From an uncultured Chitinophagaceae bacterium (lineage in GTDB: Bacteria > Bacteroidota > Bacteroidia > Chitinophagales > Chitinophagaceae), in contig CALESY010000119.1 in NCBI GenBank assembly GCA_937919945.1, positions 1 to 64,000 of the forward strand: a stretch of 64,000 nt of DNA, written 5' to 3'. The position numbers and the translations under genes are program-made. This document shows, piece after piece, positions 45,366 to 54,643 of this stretch. Under the pieces are notes generated by a model. It was not told the origin of the DNA and searched no databases. It was given only the letters and a program-made list of their open reading frames with translations. Every line of letters starts with the position of its first letter. Position 1 is the stretch's first letter.

Positions 45366-45767
45366 TCATAGTGTTTGCTTTATTGCTTTCTCTTTTTTCA
45401 GCAACGCAAAACCACACAACATAGCCAAAAAACCAATCGCCCCTATAATAAACTGCATGAAAAATAACATCCTCGTCATCAGTATCTGTGTTATTATCCA
45501 TATTATTATACCAAGCCCTGTTACCATAATACAATAGCTATAATGCCGCATCCTGTACAGTCCGCATACAGATGCAGCTATACTGCCTAAACCCAAAACC
45601 GTAAACAAAATAAAACCCGGTATATAATAATCACTGAAAGGACTGTGTTGCAAGTAAGACGATTGCAGACCGATGTTACTGCCACTTACGTCAAGCATCA
45701 ATAACATTCCGCAATATGCAGCAACAAAACCATGTATTAATAATAAGAGAGAAATAAACAAACGCAT
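45366..45767 (-). CDS. Small integral membrane protein
   Basis: 133 residues with four hydrophobic helices (about 1-22, 49-69, 77-95, 101-122) and a basic C-terminus (LLKKEKAIKQTL). No known motif was recognised. It is the last gene of the cbb3 oxidase operon, eight bases after the TauE/SafE-like gene, which suggests a membrane role in respiration or oxidase assembly, but that is only by position. Confidence 0.7.
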   Translation of the reverse strand: MRLFISLLLLIHGFVAAYCGMLLMLDVSGSNIGLQSSYLQHSPFSDYYIPGFILFTVLGLGSIAASVCGLYRMRHYSYCIMVTGLGIIIWIITQILMTRMLFFMQFIIGAIGFLAMLCGFALLKKEKAIKQTL

Positions 45768-45775
45768 ACATACTA

Positions 45776-46483
45776 CTATTTATGACAGCAACTTGCTTTC
45801 ACTTGGTTTTGTTCTACTGTTACTTTAGGGCTCAGATAAGGAATTCCAAGATTCATACCACGCACAACAAATAATGAGCCGAACACAAACATAATAACAG
45901 GCACTAACTTTCTCACATGATTAAACCTTAAAAAGCCTGTCTTATTTTTTAGCAGTGTAATACCTACCATCATTGGCACGGTACCTAAACCAAAAGCATA
46001 CATCAATATAGCAGCCTGTATAGCAGTAGGTGCAGTAACTGTTGATGACAATGCCATATACTCAAGGCCACACGGCAATAAGCCGTTCAGTAGTCCTGCC
46101 ATAGTAAGGCTGAACAATGATGGATTACCGATAAATCGTCCTAATTGTATTTTTACAAAGCCTGCCCAGGGCAGCGATATTTTGATGGAATGGTTTGGAA
46201 TAAATGAGATAAAACCTATTACCAACAATACAACCCCTAAAGCAATAGAAATATTCTGTTGCCATTGTGGTTGAAACAGATGTCTGAATGAATGCAACAC
46301 AACTGCCATTGCAGCATATACACTTATACGTGCTATATGATACAGGGTAATACCCAACCACTTTTTAAACCCGCTCATCATTCCGAATGGCATCACCCAA
46401 ACGATGGGTCCGCACATACCTGCGCAATGCAGACTACCTGTAAGCCCCATTAGCAAAGCCATTGAGAGTGTAAAGCTGCTCAT
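45776..46483 (-). CDS. Sulfite exporter TauE/SafE-type membrane protein of the oxidase operon
   Basis: 235 residues with about six membrane helices. Conserved SLHCAGMCGPI (residues 17-27) and NGLLPCGLEYMALS mark the DsbD/TauE-like family that sits beside ccoGH in many genomes, where it is linked to copper handling and oxidase maturation. The C-terminal tail ends SCCHK with two Cys, possibly metal-binding. It starts two bases from the end of ccoH. Whether it moves copper, sulfur compounds or electrons is not settled. Confidence 0.83.
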   Translation of the reverse strand: MSSFTLSMALLMGLTGSLHCAGMCGPIVWVMPFGMMSGFKKWLGITLYHIARISVYAAMAVVLHSFRHLFQPQWQQNISIALGVVLLVIGFISFIPNHSIKISLPWAGFVKIQLGRFIGNPSLFSLTMAGLLNGLLPCGLEYMALSSTVTAPTAIQAAILMYAFGLGTVPMMVGITLLKNKTGFLRFNHVRKLVPVIMFVFGSLFVVRGMNLGIPYLSPKVTVEQNQVKASCCHK

Positions 46484-46484
46484 A

Positions 46485-46940
46485 CTATCGCAGATTAAGA
46501 GTTGTTTCCTGATAATATTTTTTACCGTCTGCTTCCCAGTTCAGTTTGATGGTGTAGTTAGTTGTTCGTAACTCGCTACGTTGCACCGTCATGCTATTAT
46601 TAGCAGTATTAATATTGAATGTTTTATCCCAAGAAGCATTAACGGGTGAATAAAAATGCACATCCCCATTCAACACTTTGTCTGAAAATTCGTGTGGGAA
46701 TTCTATAATTATATCTGTAGCATTCGCGTGTATAGAAACAGGGGCTGACAAAGAAGCCTGGTTCTTGCCGGCATCTATTACTTGCTGATATTTTATTTCT
46801 TGTCCGTAATAGTCAGGTGTTACAAGGTCAAAATCTTGCCGCATACTGCCAGCTACCAGCATTACTATTAAAACAACAAACCCTCCGTATAAAAGTGCAA
46901 TCTTAGCACCCCAGTTTATTTTTAATACACTCATAATCAA
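46485..46940 (-). CDS. ccoH: CcoH/FixH cbb3 oxidase assembly protein
   Basis: 151 residues. One N-terminal membrane helix (about 10-30, IALLYGGFVVLIVMLVAGSM), then a periplasmic domain with DYYGQEIKYQQVIDAG, the FixH signature. It is required for stable cbb3 oxidase assembly and is thought to aid subunit I maturation. It sits between ccoG and the TauE/SafE-like gene, the usual order. Confidence 0.9.
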   Translation of the reverse strand: MIMSVLKINWGAKIALLYGGFVVLIVMLVAGSMRQDFDLVTPDYYGQEIKYQQVIDAGKNQASLSAPVSIHANATDIIIEFPHEFSDKVLNGDVHFYSPVNASWDKTFNINTANNSMTVQRSELRTTNYTIKLNWEADGKKYYQETTLNLR

Positions 46941-46946
46941 TAATAT

Positions 46947-48347
46947 TTAGTTCGCTCCGAATGGTCCTAAAAATGATGTGCTGACTGTGCTTATTTTTTT
47001 ACCGTTTTCATACACACCTATTTTCAGTTTTGTCTTGCGTTTATTAACGTACTTTTTATCTATATAAATGAACATGGAACCTGCAGCCGCACTTTCTTTG
47101 GGCACTTTAAGGTTATCCTCACCCACCAGTTTGATACTGCCTTCAAAATCTTCTGGCTTCAGTTCCAGCACCTTGTTATAGTATGTTTTATTCAGAAACT
47201 TATAGTTGTATAGATTACTCAACTGATTATTTGGCTGTTCCTGATATAATTGTCCCGGTGTGCGAAGAATAGTAATGCCAACATCGGTACGTGTTACTAA
47301 TAAGAAAACCTCTACAACCAGCAACAGTATCATTACGGCTGTATATGCTTTCATCCTGCCTGTAAATCTGTACGGCTGCTTGGTACTTACATTATTTTCT
47401 GAAGCGTAGCGTATCAAGCCCTTTGGCAGATTCACAGCTTCCATCATTTTATCACAAGCATCTATACATGCCGTACAGTTGGTACATTCCAGCTGTGTGC
47501 CATGCCTTATATCTATACCTGTAGGACATACACGCACACATTGGTTACAATCTATACAATCACCTATTGAACGTTCTTCATTCTTTTTGAATTTACCACG
47601 AGGCTCGCCGCGTACATGGTCGTATGTTACAACTATTGAGTTTTTATCAAGCAATACGCCTTGCATACGTCCGTAAGGGCAAACAACCGTACAAATCTGT
47701 TCGCGCATCCAAGAATACACAAAGAAGAAAAGTGTGGTAAATATGACGATGGCTACAAACCCTCCAAAATGTTTGCTTAAAGGCTCTGATATGATAGTTC
47801 GCAACTCGTCAATACCTATTATATAAGCAAGAAATGTATTGGCAATTAAAAAGCTGATAGCCCAGAAAACTATCCACTTCATCATTTTTTTAAAAATCTT
47901 ATCTCCGTCCCATTTTCTGTTTTTCAATATCCGTTGTTCAGCCGCATCTCCCTCTATCCAGTATTCTATTTTACGGAAAACAAGCTCCATAAATATGGTT
48001 TGCGGGCATACCCATCCGCAAAATATTCGCCCGAAAACAACTGTGAATAAGGCTATGAATATGATAAATATGATCATCCCCAAACCGAAAATGAAAAAAT
48101 CCTGTGGCCAAAATATCTGACCAAACAGGATAAATTTTCTTTCCAATACGTTAATGAGAAATAACGGGTGTCCCTGGTATTTTATAAACGGCAGAGAAAA
48201 CAATATCAACAGATAAAAAACACTGAGCAAAGTGCGGGCGTTGTATAATTTCCCTTTAGGTTTTTGAGGAAATATCCAAATCCGTTTACCCTCTTTATCT
48301 ACAGTCGCAACCTTATCCCTGAACGATGCCGTATCAGTGCCGCTCAT
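46947..48347 (-). CDS. ccoG: CcoG/FixG/RdxA cytochrome c oxidase accessory protein
   Basis: 466 residues. Several membrane helices in the N-terminal half (IRTLLSVFYLLILF-type stretch, then three more), the GRIFCGWVCPQTIFMELVFRKIEYWIEGD motif, and two ferredoxin-like clusters, CIDCNQCVRVCPTG and CTNCTACIDACD. The C-terminal part is a periplasmic Ig-like domain. CcoG reduces Cu(II) for the oxidase in characterised bacteria. Lies downstream of ccoP by 28 bases. Confidence 0.95.
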   Translation of the reverse strand: MSGTDTASFRDKVATVDKEGKRIWIFPQKPKGKLYNARTLLSVFYLLILFSLPFIKYQGHPLFLINVLERKFILFGQIFWPQDFFIFGLGMIIFIIFIALFTVVFGRIFCGWVCPQTIFMELVFRKIEYWIEGDAAEQRILKNRKWDGDKIFKKMMKWIVFWAISFLIANTFLAYIIGIDELRTIISEPLSKHFGGFVAIVIFTTLFFFVYSWMREQICTVVCPYGRMQGVLLDKNSIVVTYDHVRGEPRGKFKKNEERSIGDCIDCNQCVRVCPTGIDIRHGTQLECTNCTACIDACDKMMEAVNLPKGLIRYASENNVSTKQPYRFTGRMKAYTAVMILLLVVEVFLLVTRTDVGITILRTPGQLYQEQPNNQLSNLYNYKFLNKTYYNKVLELKPEDFEGSIKLVGEDNLKVPKESAAAGSMFIYIDKKYVNKRKTKLKIGVYENGKKISTVSTSFLGPFGAN

Positions 48348-48375
48348 CTTATTTTGTTTTAGTTAGTTTGCCTCA

Positions 48376-49533
48376 TTACTTACTTGCTACTTTTGCACTA
48401 TCTGCAGCGGGTGCAGCAGTGCTATCTGTTGGTGTACTCGCTTCTATATACAATTCGCCCTGCTTGTCTTTAGGTGCTGCTGGTTTAGTTCCTTGCAACG
48501 ATTTTACATAACTGGTTATCTGTGCTATCTGATTGGGCGAGTAATCATCTTTCCAACTCTTCATACCCTTGTCAGGATATCCGTATTTAATTGTTTTGAA
48601 AATGTCTTTAACACTACCGCCGTGCAACCAATAATCATCTGTCAGGTTAGGGCCTACACCGCCGCCCCCGTCTTTGGCATGGCAGGCTGCGCATACCTGA
48701 TCAAAAATAGTTGCTCCGGCAGCTATGCCATCAGCACCCAACATCTTCACTGTGTTTTCATCTACATTATTAGCACTCTTGGCCAGGTATTCGGCTTTCG
48801 CTTCTTCGCCTGCCTGCATTTCAGCTACAAACTCATCATGAGAACTCGGACCATTACCACCCGCATGATAATACCACATATAAATAAAGCCTACTACTAT
48901 CGTTACATAAAAACCATATTTCCACCATGGCGGCAAGCTGTTGTCCAATTCTTTAATACCATCATAATTGTGGTCTAATAATATATCTGCTTCTTTTTCT
49001 AAAGGCACTACTTTATTGAACCTATCCCAGAAGTTTACTTTCACTATCTCTTTAGCTACTGCAGCCTTAGCAGGGTCATTACTAATGAGGCGTACCATAG
49101 TACGAACAAGAAATGCCAATGATATAACAACCAGCAATTGCAGTGCAATAATACTTATCAATGTATAAAAATGAACTGCAGGTATACCGCTTATGAAAGC
49201 GGGTGCCTGAGATGCAGTCTCGGCTACCTGTGCATTTGCTGCAAATGAACCAACAGTTGCTGCTATCAACAGCAACAATGTTTTTGCTATACCACTTTTC
49301 TTTTCATCGCGCATCTTATCGCGATATACGAATGCTAATTGCCTGAGTGTATTGCCCAATACCAGTATGGCAAACAGCAATACCAGGGAAATACATACAA
49401 GTCCTATCAGGATGGCGTTGAATGAATTGCCTTCAGCTGCAGGCTGTGCTGCACTATCAGCTGCTATGGCCAGCATGGGAGTAGCAACAGACAACATTGC
49501 AAGAGAGATGTATTTATTAAAACCTATGCGCAT
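48376..49533 (-). CDS. ccoP: Cytochrome c oxidase cbb3-type, CcoP subunit
   Basis: 385 residues. An N-terminal signal-like hydrophobic segment and two to three membrane helices (near 40-60, 83-100, 118-145) precede the CcoP anchor DNSLPPWWKYGFYVTIVVGFIYMWYYH. One c-type haem site, CAACH, is near residue 281, followed by GPNLTDDYW and the distal Met in YGYPDKGMKSW. Classical proteobacterial CcoP has two haems; a single-haem form is usual in Bacteroidota. The C-terminus is Ala/Pro/Thr-rich. Electron entry subunit of the oxidase. Confidence 0.93.
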   Translation of the reverse strand: MRIGFNKYISLAMLSVATPMLAIAADSAAQPAAEGNSFNAILIGLVCISLVLLFAILVLGNTLRQLAFVYRDKMRDEKKSGIAKTLLLLIAATVGSFAANAQVAETASQAPAFISGIPAVHFYTLISIIALQLLVVISLAFLVRTMVRLISNDPAKAAVAKEIVKVNFWDRFNKVVPLEKEADILLDHNYDGIKELDNSLPPWWKYGFYVTIVVGFIYMWYYHAGGNGPSSHDEFVAEMQAGEEAKAEYLAKSANNVDENTVKMLGADGIAAGATIFDQVCAACHAKDGGGGVGPNLTDDYWLHGGSVKDIFKTIKYGYPDKGMKSWKDDYSPNQIAQITSYVKSLQGTKPAAPKDKQGELYIEASTPTDSTAAPAADSAKVASK

Positions 49534-49552
49534 GATTGTGCGTTTTATATTA

Positions 49553-49729
49553 TTAATTATTGTCGTTATCGTTTCCCAATGGAATGTTTTTTATCGTATT
49601 GATATAGCTCTTCTTAGCTTTGAAGGCCCACAATGCCAGCAAAGTGAAAAACACGAAGAAGATGAACAGCGATATCATAGGGTAAATACCTACTCCTGTT
49701 ATACTTTCTAAATAATGCCTGAATTTCAT
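49553..49729 (-). CDS. ccoQ: CcoQ-like small subunit
   Basis: 58 residues, too short to be listed by most gene finders. One membrane helix (MISLFIFFVFFTLLALWAF) follows an 18-residue N-terminus, then a basic, Asn-rich tail. Position between ccoNO and ccoP, 19 and 27 bases away respectively, is the standard location of ccoQ, which stabilises the oxidase. The sequence alone would not identify it; context does. Confidence 0.8.
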   Translation of the reverse strand: MKFRHYLESITGVGIYPMISLFIFFVFFTLLALWAFKAKKSYINTIKNIPLGNDNDNN

Positions 49730-49756
49730 TGTCGTTCTTTTTTACAGGATTAATAA

Positions 49757-51898
49757 TTAGTTAGATGCTGCTGTTTTCTGCTCCAGTTTAATATCTGTAC
49801 CTACGCGCTGTAAATACGCTATCAGTGCTATGATTTCTTTATTGCTCTTAGCCTGTATATTATCTTTTGCCAAATTGCCACGTATTTGTTCAGCTTGCTT
49901 CATCAGGTCAACATTCGCTTTTCCCGCATACCCTTCTTCATATGGCACACCAAGCGTTTGCATAGCCTTAATTTTTGCAGGTGTTATGGCTGTATCTATG
50001 TCATTTTCAAACAACCAAGGATAAGCAGGCATGATAGAGCCGGGAGACATACTATTTGGCTCATACATATGGTTGAAGTGCCAACTGTCAGGGTATTTGC
50101 CACCAACACGTGCTAAATCCGGCCCTGTACGTTTACTACCCCATTGGAAAGGATGGTCGTACACAAACTCGCCGGCTTTCGAGTATTCACCATAACGCGC
50201 TACTTCACTACGGAACGGACGTATCATCTGACTATGGCATGTGTAACAACCCTCTCGTACATATATATCACGTCCTTGCAACTCAAGCGGAGTATATGGT
50301 TTTACACTGCTTATCGTTGGCACGTTCGATTTTATCATGAATGTTGGTATAATTTCTATCAACCCCCCAATCGCAACAAGTACCAAACTGAATACCATCA
50401 TCTGCACAGGGCGGCGTTCTATCCAACGGTGCCAGTGGTGGCTGCCGTGCTCTTCATATACTTTTGATAATGGTGCTGCTTCTGCTGCTTCTTCATCTAC
50501 TGCCTTACCGCTACGGATGGTTTTTACCAGGTTATATGTCATCATCACAGCACCTACCAAGTAAAGCACACCACCTATACCGCGCATCATGTAGAAGGGA
50601 CGCATCTGTGTTACCGTTTCCATAAACTGGTATTTCAATTGACCTTCTGCAGTAAATTCTTTCCAAGCCAGTGCTTGCATAAAGCCTGCCCAATACATTG
50701 GCACAGCATATATTACTATACCTAGTGTACCTATCCAGAAGTGCCAGTTGGCCATTTTCTGAGAGTATAGGTTTGTTCTGAATATTTTGGGAATCAGCCA
50801 GTAGAGTACACCGAATGTCAAAAAGCCGTTCCAGCCCAACGCGCCAACGTGTACGTGTGCAATGGTCCAGTCTGTAAAGTGGCTGATAGCGTTTACTGTT
50901 TTTACACTCAACATCGGCCCTTCAAACGTAGCCATACCATAAGCCGTAACAGCCACCACTAAAAACTTCAACACTACATCTTCACGTACTTTATCCCAAG
51001 CTCCGCGTAGTGTCAGCAAGCCGTTCAGCATACCACCCCACGATGGTGCAATAAGCATTACAGAAAATACCATACCAAGTGATTGTGCCCAGTCTGGCAA
51101 AGCTGTATATAACAAGTGGTGAGGGCCAGCCCATATGTAGATGAATATCAATGCCCAAAAGTGTATAATAGATAACCTGTAAGAATACACGGGTCGATTA
51201 GCGATTTTGGGCAGGAAGTAGTACATGATACCCAAGTAAGGTGTAGTCAGGAAGAACGCTACCGCGTTATGCCCGTACCACCATTGTATAAGCGCGTCCT
51301 GTACACCTGCATACCAGCTATACGATTTCATGAAGCTGAATGGTATCTCCCAAGAATTAACAATGTGCAACATAGCTACTGTTACAAACGTGGCTATATA
51401 AAACCAGATGGCGACATACAGGTGGCGTTCGCGACGTTTGATGATTGTACCAAACATATTTACACCAAATACTACCCATACTAATGTTATCAGTATATCA
51501 ATAGGCCATTCCAGTTCAGCGTATTCTTTACCAGTTGTATAACCTGCCAGCAATGACACTGCAGCTAATACTATGATGAGTTGCCAGCCCCAAAAATGCA
51601 GCTTACTGAAGAAATCACTGAACATGCGTGCTTTACACAGCCTTTGCAGCGAATAATAAACACCCATGAATATGCCATTGCCCACAAACGCGAATATCAC
51701 AGCGTTTGTGTGCACTGGCCTTACCCGGCCAAATGTAGTTTCGGCAGTATTTAGGTTGAGAACAGGGAATACCAGTTGAAATGCAGCAAGTACCCCCACC
51801 AGCATGCCCACCAGCCCCCAAAGGATTGTAGCGTAAGCAAACCATTTTACGATTTTATTATCGTAAAAGAATTTGTCTGTTTGCAGTGTATTGTTCAT
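49757..51898 (-). CDS. ccoN: Fused cbb3 cytochrome oxidase CcoN-CcoO
   Basis: 713 residues. Residues 1 to about 480 are the catalytic haem-copper subunit with twelve helices: haem ligands in GRVRPVHTNAVIF and HVHVGALGWNGF, the CuB His in WWYGHNAVAFFL and WAGPHHLLYTALPDW. The C-terminal part is the CcoO cytochrome c with CYTCHSQMIRPFRSEVARYGEYSKAG (haem Cys near 551) and GPDLARVGGKYPDSWH. Fusion of N and O is typical of Bacteroidota. The enzyme reduces oxygen with high affinity at low oxygen. First large gene after ccoS in its operon. Confidence 0.96.
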   Translation of the reverse strand: MNNTLQTDKFFYDNKIVKWFAYATILWGLVGMLVGVLAAFQLVFPVLNLNTAETTFGRVRPVHTNAVIFAFVGNGIFMGVYYSLQRLCKARMFSDFFSKLHFWGWQLIIVLAAVSLLAGYTTGKEYAELEWPIDILITLVWVVFGVNMFGTIIKRRERHLYVAIWFYIATFVTVAMLHIVNSWEIPFSFMKSYSWYAGVQDALIQWWYGHNAVAFFLTTPYLGIMYYFLPKIANRPVYSYRLSIIHFWALIFIYIWAGPHHLLYTALPDWAQSLGMVFSVMLIAPSWGGMLNGLLTLRGAWDKVREDVVLKFLVVAVTAYGMATFEGPMLSVKTVNAISHFTDWTIAHVHVGALGWNGFLTFGVLYWLIPKIFRTNLYSQKMANWHFWIGTLGIVIYAVPMYWAGFMQALAWKEFTAEGQLKYQFMETVTQMRPFYMMRGIGGVLYLVGAVMMTYNLVKTIRSGKAVDEEAAEAAPLSKVYEEHGSHHWHRWIERRPVQMMVFSLVLVAIGGLIEIIPTFMIKSNVPTISSVKPYTPLELQGRDIYVREGCYTCHSQMIRPFRSEVARYGEYSKAGEFVYDHPFQWGSKRTGPDLARVGGKYPDSWHFNHMYEPNSMSPGSIMPAYPWLFENDIDTAITPAKIKAMQTLGVPYEEGYAGKANVDLMKQAEQIRGNLAKDNIQAKSNKEIIALIAYLQRVGTDIKLEQKTAASN

Positions 51899-51932
51899 GT
51901 ATTATGTTGTTTAGAAAGTTGTTGTTATAAGC

Positions 51933-52085
51933 TTAGTTTATTTTCAATTCGTCATCTTGCAGCATACGTATAGCAGCACCTTGTTTGTCCTCAAACTGGT
52001 TGGAGCGTACACTCCAGATAAATGCTATCAGGAAAAATGCGGCAACTGTTATGCTTGCCAGTATTAAGAGATAAAGTGCACTCAT
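51933..52085 (-). CDS. ccoS: CcoS oxidase assembly protein
   Basis: 50 residues. One membrane helix (LYLLILASITVAAFFLIAFIW) then the conserved CcoS tail WSVRSNQFEDKQGAAIRML. It is the first gene of the operon, 34 bases before ccoNO, and preceded by an FNR-like palindrome. CcoS is needed for cofactor insertion into subunit I. Found by reading the gap between ccoNO and the P-type ATPase gene. Confidence 0.92.
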   Translation of the reverse strand: MSALYLLILASITVAAFFLIAFIWSVRSNQFEDKQGAAIRMLQDDELKIN

Positions 52086-52108
52086 TTAGATAGTTGAGTT
52101 TGATAATC

Positions 52109-52116
52109 CAAAACTA
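52109..52116 (-). promoter_or_regulatory. -7 element for the ccoS-ccoNO operon
   Basis: TAGTTTTG on the minus strand matches TAnnTTTG, 23 bases upstream of the ATG at 52085. A TTG lies 15 bases further upstream. The predicted transcription start is about 52103. Confidence 0.5.
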
Positions 52117-52156
52117 CCATCGTGCCTTCCGCAATGCTATGACAATACTCAAACCG

Positions 52157-52178
52157 AAACATGATTGTTATCATGTTT
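52157..52178. promoter_or_regulatory. FNR/CRP-type palindrome upstream of ccoS
   Basis: AAACATGAT-N4-ATCATGTTT, perfect 9-bp arms. The core ATGAT-N4-ATCAT resembles the FNR box TTGAT-N4-ATCAA. Its centre is about 64 bp upstream of the predicted start, which fits a class I activator site. The adjacent regulator at 55285-56004 is the likely binder. Confidence 0.75.
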
Positions 52179-52192
52179 TTGCAAACCAGTGT

Positions 52193-54643
52193 TTATGCTT
52201 TCAATGAAAGACCAGCCCTTTTTGCAACAAGACTGCCCAAACCTGTTGTTATCAATACTATACTCAGTGTACTGACAGGCATCAAAATGGCAGCTATCAT
52301 CGGGTTCATTTTGCCTTGCATAGATATGCTCAGCCCGATGATGTTATAAAGAATGGATACAATAAAACTAAAGTATATAATGTATTTGCCCGAATGAGCT
52401 AATTGCAACAAAGCGGGAAATTTAGCAAACTTACCAGCATCCAGTATAGCATCGCAAGACGGCGTGAAATTATTTATATCATCTGCCAGTGTAATGCCTA
52501 CATTACTTTGTTGTAAAGCACCTGCATCATTCAATCCATCGCCTACCATCAGTACTTTGCGCCCTCGGTCTTGCAACTTTTTTATATAATGCAGCTTATC
52601 AAGCGGTTTTTGTTCAAATAATAACTTACTGCTTTGCCCGAAGAGTGTTTGTAACTGCTCGCGTTGTCTGTCATTATCTCCAGAAAGCAATGACAGTCCG
52701 TAACGCTTGTGCAATTGGGGTATCAGTTTGGCTACCTCTTGTCTCAATTCAGTGGTTATATAAAACGCTGTTACCTTATCATTGATGCGTATATATAAAG
52801 CGGGTTTATTGCTGTCGCTCTCAACTGTTACGCCCGTAAATGCTGCTGACCCAATCTGTATGGTATTATTGCCAATTGTCGCATACAAGCCTTTACCTAT
52901 GTGTTCTTCCCATGTGTATATCTCAACAGTCGGGAATGCCCCCAAGTACTTTACCAACGCTTTGCTGTAGGGGTGCTTACTATGCGATGCAATATTATAT
53001 ACCCATGCTTTCTCCGTTTCTGTAAGTTGGTGTCCTGTTGTATGAAACTGTTTACTGCCTTGTGTCAGCGTGCCTGTCTTATCAAACACAATATGTGTAG
53101 TATCGCCTATCTGTTCTATTACTGTTGCGTCGCGCAGATATAGTCCATTATTGCTTAGTAGCCTTAAAAGATTGCCGTTTGTATACGTTGCTGCCAGCAA
53201 CAAAGCGCAAGGGCAAGCCACTATCAGCATGGCCGATACACTAGGCAATATTTTTGACGGGTCGTTTGCCCACCAATACAAAGTAGTAACCGCAGCCAGT
53301 ACAAACAGCACAATTGTAAAGTACTTGCTCATCACATGTATCATGCTTTCACGATTGTTCTTCTCTGCTTTATTCTTTGCAAAAGAATGGTGATTCCAAA
53401 GTGATGTCAGGTAGCTGCCTGCTACAGGCTTTACTACTTGTATGGTTATCTTCTCTCCTACTTGCTTTCCACCTGCATATACTTGCTTTCCTTCTTCTAC
53501 CAACACTGGTTCACTTTCACCTGTTACAAAGCTGTAATCAATACGCGCATTCCCTTTTATCAGTACGGCATCTGCAGGTATTATCTCATCATTATGCAGC
53601 TCTACAACATCTTTCTCTTGTAGGTCTTGAAGGTTTTTTGATATCGTGCCGTCTTTGGTTAACACATTCACAGCTATCGGAAAATATGATTTATAATCTC
53701 TGTGAAACGACATTGATTTATATGCACGCTCCTGTACCACGCGCCCCACCAGCATGAAGAATACAATACCGCTCATGCTATCCAGATAGCCACTACCTGT
53801 ATTGGTAGCAATCTCGTACACGCTTCTTGCAAACGTGATTATCAGCGCCAATACTATCGGCGCATCAATATTTAATATTTTTTGTTTTAACCCGGCCCAG
53901 GCTGAGGCGAAAAATTCTGACGCGCTATAAAAAAACACGGGCAACGCAAGCACTAGATTCAGTACCCTGAACAGAAAAGCGTACTCATGCTCTATCCCTT
54001 TATCCAACGACAGATATTCAGGAAAGCTCATCAACATGATATTGCCAAAACAAAAGCCTGCAACACCTAGTTTGTATATCAGTTGCTTATTATGGTTCTT
54101 GGTTTTGCTCTGCGTAGCATCGTCCAGGCTTATGTATGGCTCATAGCCTATTGTTGTCAGCAACTCTACTATTCTTCGCAGGGTAATTATATCTTTCTTA
54201 AACCGGATCGTTACTTCTTTGCTCGTAAAATTCAGCCTGCTTTCTGTTATACCGGTAGCCAATTTATTCATGTGCTCCAGCAACCACATACACGATGCGC
54301 AATGCACACCGGGTATATAGAGCGTTACCATTGTATTATTACCATCTGTAAACTTGTATAGCTTCGATGCTATTTCCTCATTATCCAAATAGGCAAACTT
54401 ATCAGCTCTTGTTGGTTTAATTTGAGTAAGCCCGGGGTGAGATTGCAGTTTGTAGTAATCGCATAGCCCATTATCGTTTAGTATTTCATATACAAGTTTA
54501 CAGCCCTCACAGCAAAATACTTTTTCTTCAATGGCTATGCTGTCTGTTATGCAATCTGTTCCGCAATGGTAACACGCGGTAGATTTATGCACAACAGGTT
54601 TGCTGATGATAATAGTATTTCTTTCTGTATCAATTGTAGGCAT
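52193..54643 (-). CDS. ccoI: Copper-translocating P-type ATPase (CcoI/FixI)
   Basis: 816 residues. N-terminal Cys cluster CYHCGTDC and FCCEGCKLVYEIL, typical of CcoI, then an HMA domain with GVHCASCMW near residue 117. Eight helices include the metal-path motif ACPCALLLA near 475-480. Catalytic loop VFDKTGTLTQG (Asp about 521) and SLLSGDND, VLMVGDGLNDAGAL. It moves copper for cbb3 oxidase assembly. Starts 14 bases inside the end of the hemerythrin-like gene; the two are cotranscribed. The ccoS promoter lies beyond its 3' end. Confidence 0.96.
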   Translation of the reverse strand: MPTIDTERNTIIISKPVVHKSTACYHCGTDCITDSIAIEEKVFCCEGCKLVYEILNDNGLCDYYKLQSHPGLTQIKPTRADKFAYLDNEEIASKLYKFTDGNNTMVTLYIPGVHCASCMWLLEHMNKLATGITESRLNFTSKEVTIRFKKDIITLRRIVELLTTIGYEPYISLDDATQSKTKNHNKQLIYKLGVAGFCFGNIMLMSFPEYLSLDKGIEHEYAFLFRVLNLVLALPVFFYSASEFFASAWAGLKQKILNIDAPIVLALIITFARSVYEIATNTGSGYLDSMSGIVFFMLVGRVVQERAYKSMSFHRDYKSYFPIAVNVLTKDGTISKNLQDLQEKDVVELHNDEIIPADAVLIKGNARIDYSFVTGESEPVLVEEGKQVYAGGKQVGEKITIQVVKPVAGSYLTSLWNHHSFAKNKAEKNNRESMIHVMSKYFTIVLFVLAAVTTLYWWANDPSKILPSVSAMLIVACPCALLLAATYTNGNLLRLLSNNGLYLRDATVIEQIGDTTHIVFDKTGTLTQGSKQFHTTGHQLTETEKAWVYNIASHSKHPYSKALVKYLGAFPTVEIYTWEEHIGKGLYATIGNNTIQIGSAAFTGVTVESDSNKPALYIRINDKVTAFYITTELRQEVAKLIPQLHKRYGLSLLSGDNDRQREQLQTLFGQSSKLLFEQKPLDKLHYIKKLQDRGRKVLMVGDGLNDAGALQQSNVGITLADDINNFTPSCDAILDAGKFAKFPALLQLAHSGKYIIYFSFIVSILYNIIGLSISMQGKMNPMIAAILMPVSTLSIVLITTGLGSLVAKRAGLSLKA

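Noticed and set aside
45280..45371. Hydrophobic 26-codon minus-strand frame (FSFIFALAYVIPWVILIPILMPAIV)
   Set aside because: It has no ATG, GTG or TTG start after the preceding stop, so it is probably a chance frame or the remnant of an extended membrane protein.
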